DNA from: Lojkania enalia
Taxonomy: Eukaryota > Ascomycota > Dothideomycetes > Pleosporales
Direction: 5' to 3'
DNA: 64,000 nucleotides
Assembly: GCA_010094045.1 (NCBI GenBank)
Contig: ML986584.1
Coordinates: 372,001-436,000 of the forward strand
The position numbers were made by a program, and so were the translations under genes. Positions 1-9,167 of this stretch are shown piece by piece. Numbering within the stretch: position 1 is the first letter of the stretch; each line of letters begins with the position of its first letter. Under the pieces are notes generated by a model. The model was not told where the DNA came from. It did no database searches and saw nothing but the letters and a program-made list of their open reading frames with translations.

Positions 1-500
1 GTACAGACGAGATTCTCAAATCGTTGAATACTGATAATGACTTCTATCTCGAGCGCATGGGCATCGTTAAGCTGGAAAATTGGTCCAATGGCCATTTAAC
101 GCTCGTGGGTGATGCTGCGTATTGCCCTTCGGCAAACACGGGAATGGGGACCACGTCCGCGTTTGTGGGTGCCTATGTCTTGGCTGGCGAGATTGGAAGA
201 TATTGTGGACGCGCTAGCGGGAAAGAGGCTGATCAATGGCATGGTGCCACGGACGACGGCCTTGCCAAAGCCCTTTGGGCTTACGAACAAAAGTTCAAGC
301 CGTTCATGGAACAAGTGCAGAGCGGTGTGTTGGGCGATAACTGGAATATGATGCCTTCCACAGCATTTGGTATTGGCATTCTGAATTGCGTTCTCGGACT
401 GGCCGCGTTGTTGAAGATAGATATTATTAGCAAGTTCGTGCTCAAAGAGAATGTGAAGGGATGGAACCTTCCAGAGTATGGGGAGATGATTCGGGATTAA
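1..500 (+). CDS. FAD-dependent monooxygenase, C-terminal part (5' end outside window)
   Basis: The reading frame is open from the first bases of the window and ends at TAA 498-500; about 166 codons are visible and the start lies outside. The motif GDAAYCPSANTGMGTTSAFVGAYVLAGEI is the conserved GD segment of FAD-binding monooxygenases of the PHBH/salicylate-hydroxylase type, which contacts the FAD ribityl/pyrophosphate, followed by the usual helix with small residues. The tail has a hydrophobic stretch (FGIGILNCVLGLAALL) as in many fungal members. Such flavoenzymes hydroxylate or epoxidise aromatic or polyketide substrates with NAD(P)H and O2. The substrate cannot be told from this end, and no neighbouring biosynthetic gene lies on the right. 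I see no intron in this part. Confidence 0.85.
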   Translation, partial: TDEILKSLNTDNDFYLERMGIVKLENWSNGHLTLVGDAAYCPSANTGMGTTSAFVGAYVLAGEIGRYCGRASGKEADQWHGATDDGLAKALWAYEQKFKPFMEQVQSGVLGDNWNMMPSTAFGIGILNCVLGLAALLKIDIISKFVLKENVKGWNLPEYGEMIRD

Positions 501-2555
501 TTTTGATTTTTCAGAATTTATTAGAGATAGTTACGTTCCAACAGCAATTGGTTCATGGCTGACGCTTTAAGGTGTTATATTGGTTGTGATCTCTCAGAAT
601 AATTCGATACCGCAGAGCAGGGGCTGGCGTCTCAGAGTAATGGTCGAAAATGCTTTGCTCCCGGCCTATACGACTTAATTGCCCCGTTAAATCTTGCCCT
701 CCATAACGATCTGAATTCACATTAAACTCACAATTCTTGGCCTGAATTTATCAATTACGTGAGTAATATGGAGCAATATAGCTCGAAAGGGGGGCTGCTA
801 AGGGCTTGGCGGCCACATATCCTTTCATAAGATAATTCTCTTCGAGGGACGCTCTCTAGTAGAGCTAAGAGTCCCACGAGGTCGTTTTCTAGCCTTCAAC
901 GTACCGTTCATTACCGGCTCATCCGGCTGTCATTATGAAGCCAAAAGCCCGCAGCTGTGGTCATTATGAACCGTTTCTGGAACATTACAATCCTCACCTG
1001 GAGATGAGGCTGAAGCACGAATCCTGCTTTTGCGCCATCCTTACTCTATTCGCTACTAATCGGATTTTACATTGCAAGCAGCACTTCTATCCCTAGAGCT
1101 AATCTATGTTATCTTTTTTTGTTTGTAATTTTGGCTTTATTTATTATCATAGATTTTATATGACAGTGAGAGATCGTATTCAATGGGTGAACACCAGTAG
1201 TACGTTCTCTTCGCGGGCCCACCTTTACTGCAACTAACATTGTCCAATGTATTAGGAGATATATATATAGGATTAAATACTTTCCTTTACAAAAATTCGT
1301 GTATGTTAATGATTAATTAAGTATGGATACAAAATATAACATTTTCTAGACGAAACAAGTGATGTGACTTCCGGGAGCCTAAGACGGCAAGGCGTTTTTC
1401 CCCGGCCTCTTCAAAATGACTATACTGAGCGTGACTCTTCATCGACCGCGTTAAATTGCACTGCCACCCATATGGCTCAGTTATTCTGATACCAAGGGTA
1501 TCAAACGCAAGCAAGCCTGTACAGGACGATAAGCTTACCGAACAAGTCAAGTATTTGTGACTGGTGCCCGAATCAGAAAAGCGAAATACGTGTTTTACGG
1601 GAACATTGCGAGCTTCTGGAGGACTATGCTATTAGAATTGGCCCCCGCTGATCCATGCCAATTCAGGTCAGTCTATTCTTCTGGATAGTACCGCTTCGCA
1701 ACAGTTGGGCAACTTCCAAAAAAAAAAAAAAAAAGAAATGACATTGAAAAGTTTTGATTGTCTGAAGTGCAAAACGCAGTTGAGATCCTCTAGAAAATAA
1801 ATTTATGTTCTTAATGTTGTATCCTTGGCGTAGATCTATTTATAACCTAATGTTGCAAGGGTCCTTCAGGAAACTTAGCTTTGCAACGATCCCTGCTCTT
1901 GTCGAAACATCAAATCTATAATGAAGATGTGACTCTGTATACCTTTAGTACCCGCCATTCTGACGTGTTTAGGCCGAGGCGAATCTCTTTGCTTTTGATA
2001 GAAAGGATGCTTTGTATGCTTAAGTAAGTCGCCAACCATAGCTTATCTTTGCTATAGTTGTACCTCACACCACCTCCCGGAATATTTTGAAAGCCACACT
2101 AGTGTTGAGCCCGCATGCGCCGGTCGGTTTTAGATTCTAGCCCTGTTGGCAAGGAAGGCTGTGCAATTTAAGCTTTCCAAGCACCTACTTGCTCGTATGG
2201 GCTCGATCATCCGAGCTTAGCTACGGGGACGTGATCGCATTCCTCGTAAACTCGGTCAAATCCGGTCAGATGCTGCTTGAAAGTTGCACTACCAATTTTG
2301 AGCCGTTAGAAGTGGCTTGGGCTTGTGACTTCTATTGGCGTTATTATCAGCCATTTGTTTCACAACATAAGGCGGAAATTGCAATTAGAGCGTGAAGGAC
2401 AATAACCCCAGAGGCTGTGCGCATATGTTGAGCCCATTAACACATAAAAGCATGTCTATCCTGGAGTTCTGAAGGTATCAAGATTGCAATTCAGAAAGTA
2501 ATACTTGGAAAACGTAATCTCTGCCAACATCATTCGTTAATAAATAAGCCTCATA
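501..2555. other. Intergenic, no gene supported
   Basis: About 2 kb of A+T-rich DNA with stops in all frames. It holds a 17-nt A run at 1728-1744 and only short chance frames. One frame at 2189-2395 has no convincing family features. Nothing else is supported. Confidence 0.6.
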
Positions 2556-3368
2556 ATGGCACCTTCACGTTCGTTCACTCTTTGCTGCCTTCTCCTGAGT
2601 GTTGTCTCAACTTCGGCCTATGCCGAATCTTTAGGCCGCATTGGTAAAAGGACTGCTCCTCTCTCTCCGCGCCAGGAAGTTTGCGATACCCCCGGATGGA
2701 TTCCGGCGTGCCCAGGTAAGCAGCTTCACCAACTAGTTCTACAGCAAGTTAGACTTACGGTGGAAGGACTCTTCGCTTGCATTCCGCCTGGGGGAATCTG
2801 TTGCTCGGATGGCTTCACTTATGTTATGCCACCGAGAACCTGCCCCGAAGGGACTGAGCCTGTAGCAACAGCAATTGTATCAGAAAGCGCATCCATTACC
2901 ACGGCGCTGCCAGTCTCTACTCCTTCGGCTGAGTACACCTGGTACACTTACACGATCACATACTACTACTACTATTACTACTACACCTACTTCGCCTTGT
3001 CCTACGACCTAACCTCATCCCAATCAACCTACTATACGACTGTTTCACTGACCGCAACCGATGACGTGGAGGCAGGCTCGTCCTTCAGTGCACTCAGCGC
3101 AACTCTTTCCTACGACATTCCAACCCAGACTGCTACTCCTACATACGGTTCAACGCTCATCGCTACCCCAACGGCAACTACCGCTTCGGCAACCTTTATC
3201 CCTTACCCGACTAGCAATGGCACTATCCCTTCCGCCACTCCCCCACCACAATTTACTGGTGCTGCAAATAGCCTTCGAATTGGCAAAGGATCGTCTTACG
3301 GGAGCATACTCATGTTGATTGCTGGCGCTATGATGACGATCCCTGGTGCTCTAATGATATGGCTATAA
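2556..3368 (+). CDS. Secreted Tyr/Ser/Thr-rich protein, probable GPI-anchored cell-surface protein
   Basis: I propose exons 2556-2715 and 2767-3368, giving 253 aa. The 51-nt intron starts GTAAGC and ends GAAG; removing it brings the cysteine segment into the form CPGLFACIPPGGICC. The protein has a signal peptide (about residues 1-23), then a Lys-Arg pair that could be a Kex2 site (IGKR). A cysteine-rich block of about 50 residues follows, then a long Ser/Thr/Pro-rich stalk with a run of eight tyrosines (about residues 119-126), and finally a small-residue site followed by a hydrophobic tail. This is the architecture of a GPI-anchored fungal wall or membrane protein. The intron is in frame and free of stops, so a retained form of 270 aa is possible. 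Biochemical function is unknown; no catalytic domain is visible. Confidence 0.75.
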   Translation: MAPSRSFTLCCLLLSVVSTSAYAESLGRIGKRTAPLSPRQEVCDTPGWIPACPGKQLHQLVLQQVRLTVEGLFACIPPGGICCSDGFTYVMPPRTCPEGTEPVATAIVSESASITTALPVSTPSAEYTWYTYTITYYYYYYYYTYFALSYDLTSSQSTYYTTVSLTATDDVEAGSSFSALSATLSYDIPTQTATPTYGSTLIATPTATTASATFIPYPTSNGTIPSATPPPQFTGAANSLRIGKGSSYGSILMLIAGAMMTIPGALMIWL

Positions 3369-4915
3369 TATCAATGTTAATAGCTGCCCAACGAAGTTCA
3401 TAGTGGAGAGAAATTTGAGACGGGCATTTGTTTGTTTGGTTGTGTGGCTGAGAGTACGCAAAAAAGTGAACATGCTATCAGTCTGGTTTTCACACTCAAT
3501 TTGCGAATCCAATTGTGGTGCCTGTCGGCTTAATGTATGCTCAAATAATAAATCGTTCATTGCTAGCTTCGATATTATATGACGCCGGCGCCTCAAAATT
3601 GCCCTAGGATAGTTTCTCCGCTCGCGTCATGGTCTTAGTTAACCTTTCACCAAGTGGTACATAACCTGCGATGGGAACTGATCTGCTAAAGGGTGCCTGA
3701 CCTTTGACCAAAGCTCCTATGGAAATCTGTAATTTGTATTTACGTATAGCTGTTACTGTAATTTCGATGCGCATGTGCTGCATCAGGACTCCTGGTCTAA
3801 TTCCTACAGCATTGAACGGCGCAAAGTGATTCTTGCCTTTCTAAAATCGCCGCAAAATTTTTTAAGGCTCGCTTTATATCTCGTTTTTAGCGTGTATTAT
3901 TCCCTAGGACGGATCTCTGTCCCGTATATAGCTGTAGTGTCGAAAATACATATTTTGGGACACGCTACATAAATTGGTGTTTATGGGTTTCAAAACACCC
4001 CTGCACAAAGCCCGTTGCAAAATATTTGATATCATCCAAATTCACTCTGTTATAGAGAAACAAAGAACCGTTTTCTCATGTATTAGGATCTCCTTCAAGT
4101 ACATTCTGCCCTGCTTCTTGTTCCACAATTAATAATGCGACTAATCAATCCAATCTTAGAAGAAAATAAATTCACTCTCCCATTCTCTAATAATAATGGG
4201 GATTTTAGAGCAAAAAAATTCTAGTTGATACGCGTTTTACACAATTTACATACATGGTCGAGAAACAAGGCGTGACTTTCGGATCTTATGACGAGGATAT
4301 GTCTAGAAGAGTTTGGTCCGGATCAAACACCTGACCTAGAAGATGAGGATTTTTTTTTTTCCGGTCGCATTTGAACTATTCTCATTGCCCACTTTCGTGC
4401 ATCGTGGCAAAGAGAGGGTTTCTCTCCATACTTTCTGCCGATTTCGGATTTACTTAGCCTAGTATATTGCGGAGAAGATACTTCTTCTCCGTGTTATCCG
4501 GTCATTCTGGATTGTTCGATCCGCATATACCGTGGAGAAGAGATAGTATATTACTCCATCCACTGTGATCTTTACCTTTTGGTAACAAGACAATGCAAAC
4601 TTAGTGAGCGGAAGCCGATGTAGAATTTTAGATAGCCCCTTTGGACAGGGGGCTATTTAGTCCCATTTGCTCTCTTGATGCGGGTTTGTGTTGAGAGATG
4701 AGGTGACTGGAGTGTGGTGTAGGAAGAATGAGGATGAAGGCGTTTACATAACTGGGGGTTTGCTAGATAGTTCGCAAGAGATAAGAATAAGAACCCGTAG
4801 TATTCCTAAGGTATGGTATTCACGGTGTATCAAACAATAGAGTAACTTTATTACCCTACATTTAACTCTATTACTACACATGTCGCCTATCACAGCTATA
4901 TCGCCGCATGACACG
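3369..4915. other. Intergenic, small hairpin only
   Basis: A 1.5-kb A+T-rich stretch between the convergent GPI-protein and sugar-transporter genes. No coding region is supported. The only local structure seen is an inverted repeat at 4470-4491: CGGAGAAG, a 6-nt loop, then CTTCTCCG. A poly-T run lies near 4350. It is not placed as a terminator. Confidence 0.5.
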
Positions 4916-6660
4916 CTAAGCTCTAGTATCCTCCCGATGCTCTATGCCCGCAATCAACTCATTCTTGATCTCCAAATCCATTTCCTGTTTCTGCTCGTCG
5001 GTTGCATTAGTCAAGTGCACGACGACCGGGTCTCCGAATAATTCTGCAAGTTCTTCGAGTGACTTGCCTTTCGTCTCCGGATACATAAAGTAGATGACAA
5101 GAATGGAAATCACTGTAAGGCATGCAAAAACTGTGCACTGTGCTTAGCGTTTGCTTGACTAATCTTGAGGGTGATGAGGATTGCCAAGTGCAAACTTACT
5201 GACAAAGTACTTGTATCCGATATTCGCAATTGCTGTAGCGCCAGGAGTAACGAACGTGATGCATGCAACGAAGTACGTGAATGTTGCCATTGCTACACCA
5301 GGAGATCGAATATTTGTAGGGTAGATTTCCGAGCTGTAAATGAACGAAGCAGCATCAATGAAAAGACCATAGAAGAAAACGAAGCTAATGATATGTTAAC
5401 GCGGCTAGGCATTTGTGGGCTGCGCGACATACAACATTATCGCCACAATGGCAACTTTTTGACCTGCGATGCTTAGATTCGGGCCTTCCACGAAAGCACC
5501 GACCATGGCTGCTTCAATAATGACGCAAATGAGGACGCCAATGAAGCCTGTGAGCAAGGCCTGAGCGATGGGTCAGTGACAGATTCCCGGGGTAGGTGTA
5601 TCAGCTGGCTTACGGGCCGGCGACCGGTCTTATCGACAGTCAACAATGAAAACAGGTTGCCCAAAGCGCCTATCAATGTGTAAATGCAATACATCAGAAG
5701 CGGCAAATAAGTAGTTAACCCAAGGTTCTCGTAGATGATGACTGAATAATAATTGATCACGAGCGCGCCAGTTGCATTTGCCGCATACTGAACGAAGCAC
5801 GACAGAAACGCCCTCTTGCGATAAGCGGGCGTTTTCAGGATTGCTAGGTATCCGCTCGGGTTCATGGATTCGAACTCGATCTGTCTTTTCATTTGGTAGA
5901 ATTCTTTGTGGGCTTCAATGCCATCGGGGTCATCCGGATCTTGATGAAGCCTGCTAAGCACAGTCCAAGCTTCCTCTGTACGACCATGGGCGATTAACCA
6001 ACGCGGAGACTCTGGAATCCAAAAGCATCCAATGAGTAGAATGAGCGGTGGAACACACGTGAATGCCAACGGGCCTCGCCACCCAAAGGTGAGATTATCG
6101 GAGAAGAAGCAACCAAAGCCTACCCATGCAGAGGCGTTGTATCCCGAGACGAGAAAGAAACCGTGTAGCCCAGTGAGCATTCCTCGCTTGGATGGTGTTG
6201 ACGCTTCGGAGAGGTAGATGGGCACTAGTGTCGCTAGGGCTCCTAGGCCGGTTCCCTGAAGTATACGCACGACAATGAGCATGGCAATATGAGTGCTCCC
6301 CGCAGTCAAGGCGCCCCCCATGATAGCAACGAGGGATGCCAACAAAAGTGTCAGTCTTCGCCCAAATTTGTCGGCCGTGGGACCGCCCCCAAGGGCCCCC
6401 ATACATGCACCGAAAAAGAAGAGAGCATTCACGGCGCCGATAATGTGGTTGGTATACGCGGCGCTTGGTCCGGTCTGAGCGAGATTGAAGTACTGAAAGA
6501 AACCGGGCTGCCCAATACTAGTTGCAAAGGAAGCAAAGCCTAAGGATGTATGAGTCGAGATGAAGAACAGGAGTCAAGAGGGAGTACCGAATCCGTAGGT
6601 AAAGGAACCAACTGCGACTATCAACCCAACAGCAACATTGTAGCCGCTTGTGCGCGTCAT
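4916..6660 (-). CDS. MFS sugar porter (hexose/monosaccharide transporter family)
   Basis: Five exons on the minus strand: 6660-6588, 6539-5614, 5560-5433, 5384-5200 and 5130-4916, total 508 aa. Introns are 48, 53, 48 and 69 nt with GT-AG ends. The fourth exon was hidden by two stops that fall inside the 48-nt intron at 5385-5432. Sugar-porter signatures are present: DKFGRR after TM2, PESPRWLIAHGR before the central loop, DKTGRRP after TM8 and PETKGKSLEEL after TM12. The length is typical for fungal hexose or lactose/quinate-type permeases with 12 transmembrane helices in the plasma membrane. The start at 6660 gives MTRTSGYN just before TM1. The substrate cannot be fixed from sequence. Upstream (right) lies only a pseudogene. 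Confidence 0.9.
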
Positions 6661-7565
6661 GTTCAAGGGAGAGTGTTCTCAGAGCAAAAGAGCTGTCCGA
6701 AGAGGACACCAGTCAAAGAATGGAAGTGACAAGAGGACAAGACATCGGTACCCAGAGGACAGAGATAGGACATATGTAGCATGGATGCTTCCTCCCGGCT
6801 GGGACGAGCTAAGACTGGGGAAGTGGGGAAGCGAAGTCAGACCATTGCAGACCCCACGGGGAACGAGAGCCAGGGAGTCGTCAGAGTCAGATCAATGTTG
6901 TCCAGAAGTGCATCCTGGAGAGATTACTCGGCAGACGATATCCGTCCACGCGAGTATAGGGCGGAACGATTTGCATGGTGGTGAGGAGACGATGCTACAG
7001 ATAGAAGCACGGGACCACGAGTAGCACGAGAGGGTGATGCCCTAGAAGGGCGGCGTGGATGTGCATTTTCCTGCGATTGACGCAGGACATGAAGAGGCGG
7101 ATTTGCTTGTGCTTGAGTATGGAGAATGGAAGAAGCCGACTAGAGGCGTTAAAGGCAAAAAGCGCTAGCGCTGGAAACGGTATAACCCGTCCTGTGGAGG
7201 GATGATGCCCGCCGGACTCCGAGGCTCCAGTGCTTTGAGGCCCGGCGAACATTTTTCTCGTGAAATGTACATTCCTACGGCCAAGCTTGCGACGGCACCA
7301 CCTACCCTGTCCCCACCGGTCCCCAAGCTCATACCCCTTCTCTTAACACCCTCCCGGCTATGCTTTCGACCCCTGTTCTACCACGTATCCCCGGCGGCGC
7401 TCTCTCGACTGCCACAAGGTCGCGGCTTCAAGCTCTTTGTATCTGCAACTAACACGTCTTTCGTCGGCCTCCACAAAGTGCAGGCCTTCGACCTGTATGA
7501 AGAAACCCCGGCAAAATATTTGACGCACAGGATATCCATATACAAAATAGGACGGGCACAGCACC
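6661..7565. other. Upstream region of the sugar transporter, no gene supported
   Basis: Contains the transporter promoter and purine-rich DNA. Several short frames cross it but none has family resemblance. The part from 7202 to 7565 has one 123-codon frame that may be the decayed N-terminal portion of the adjacent IF3-like pseudogene. Confidence 0.4.
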
Positions 7566-8318
7566 GTTGTTAAGGATGTCACAATTAAGAACGCTCTCGG
7601 TCACTATGTCAAGCCTAGCTTCGCCCTCGCCCCACTTTGAGACGCATCGGATTTAGGAGTGAAGAAATATTGGAAACTTCTGATGGACGAGGACATACTA
7701 AATCAGACAACGAGGTACTGTCTTTACGAACTAGGCGTCGAAAGCCATCATACTCCTAAGCACAAGTCGGGCGATTACAACATGCTCAAGGAGATCTCGA
7801 CAGGTATAATCGCCAAAGAAGGCCATTTCCAAAGTCTGATGGACCGAACCCACGCATTTCTGCTGAGAGGTCACAAGGTTGAAATATCTTTATGGTTGAC
7901 GGGCGAATTTGAGAAGGACAGAATGAAACGGTTCTAGCCTGGTGACCCATGGATTTGGCAATGGATGCATGCGCACTATCCACATCTGCGGCCGGAAATG
8001 ATCCTCAAGGCATTGCCGGAGAACACATCCTACCTGATAAGCCCGTTCACTAATGGCAATTCTGTGCAGTGGGTCCTGCATAGGAGCGAAGAGGCTAATT
8101 ATCCCCGCAAGACAGGAGTAGATTTGAGAAAGCTCTCGCGGCTGATACGGAGATTCCTCCCAATCAAAAGTAAAGTGGAAGAGAAGATTAACGGCGAGCA
8201 GCCTAACTTGCCGGGGGTTATGAGGCAGGCGCTAGCAGAGCGAGGAATTGAGGACGTGTCACGCGAGGCATCCCATCGAATCAGACTTCCGGGGGCCTCT
8301 AGATTTATGCGGGATTGA
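7566..8318 (+). pseudogene. Degenerate initiation factor 3-like (mitochondrial IF3/Aim23-type?) pseudogene
   Basis: One frame runs from about 7566 to the stop at 8318 but is broken by TGA at 7638-7640 and TAG at 7935-7937, with no sensible splice sites to remove them. The parts between stops look protein-like. An N-terminal piece reads VTIKNALGHYVKPSF, and a later piece reads KEISTGIIAKEGHFQSLM followed by AFLLRGHKVEISL. The latter resembles the IF3 C-terminal pattern KEI...D.Q.K...A..FL..GHKV.I.L. The downstream part YLISPFTNGNSVQWVL would be the last strands. The IF3 assignment is my inference from pattern memory and is tentative; loss of the frame is seen directly. Confidence 0.4.
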
Positions 8319-9000
8319 TCAAAGAATACTAGGGGAGAGGGGTCTAGACATGAGAGACCAAAGTATTCCAACAGAAAAAGCAAGAGAGACAGGTCTGTCG
8401 TGCCGGAAGACCATATAGTTAGCCACGAGCCACTGAGGGTGTCGACGGTCAGCCGGTATTGCGTGCATCGACCTGTCCTAGCCATGTAGACATATGTAGA
8501 CGTATTTGTACTCTACGGCCAGCAACATCTTGTAGTCTAAGCATCATCAGCAATCGGAAACAAGCCCATGGCTTGGATATCTGTTTCAAGACATGAAGCA
8601 TTTTCTTTCCGTATTCGGCCCGAGCCCACTTGCATCTGTTCGGTTTCAGTAGCGTTCATTATTATTGAAAGGAGTAAGTGGAGCGACATATCTCTCAGGC
8701 GCCTTGGATGTCGCCATCAAATATCTGAACCATGGTCGAGTTAACCTTTCAGTTGCTCTTTTGATGGTCAATGATCGATGATCAGTAGGTTGCCGGACCT
8801 GCAAATTGGTCGTTATTGGGGCTTGGCGTGTTGAATGACGACGGTTCATTGTAGGGCTGATTCTGGGCACAGCACAGTAGCCTTTTGTAGTAAGCGGTAA
8901 GCGTAGGTACGTACCTATCGTACACCTTGCGGCGCTGACCCCAGCCAGGCACCCAATCCCTCTGACCTCAACACCGTCCCAGCGCCAAAAGCCAAAAACA
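8319..9000. other. Intergenic upstream of efr3
   Basis: About 680 bp with no supported gene. The last 150 bp become C-rich and end in the leader that carries the two upstream ORFs of efr3. Confidence 0.5.
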
Positions 9001-9015
9001 ATGCTGGGCCCCTAG
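9001..9015 (+). promoter_or_regulatory. Candidate short upstream ORF of efr3
   Basis: ATG CTG GGC CCC TAG, a four-codon upstream frame 149 bp before the efr3 start codon. It matters only if transcription starts upstream of 9001, which the sequence alone does not show. Confidence 0.35.
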
Positions 9016-9020
9016 ACCGC

Positions 9021-9167
9021 ATGCCCTCTCTACCGCTGCAGCCGAGCATCCTAGCCCTCGCTCTCGCCCTCGCCCTTACCCTCACCGTCGCCTTCTACTG
9101 CACCAGCACCCCCCTCCCAGCACACCCTCTGCGGCGCACCGGCCGCCCGTGTCGCCGCCGTCAATGA
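9021..9167 (+). promoter_or_regulatory. Candidate 48-codon upstream ORF whose stop overlaps the efr3 ATG
   Basis: An ATG at 9021 opens a 48-codon frame with a very hydrophobic alternating Leu/Ala centre (ILALALALALTLTVAF) and an Arg-rich end. It stops at TGA 9165-9167, overlapping the efr3 start codon 9164-9166 in the arrangement ATGA. Such an overlap allows termination-reinitiation or strong inhibition of the main frame. Whether the transcript includes it is not known. Confidence 0.45.

Noticed and set aside
5385..5432. Two stop codons inside the sugar transporter taken at first as a pseudogene sign
   Set aside because: They lie within a normal 48-nt GTATGT...TTAAC...TAG intron; splicing gives an intact 508-aa transporter.
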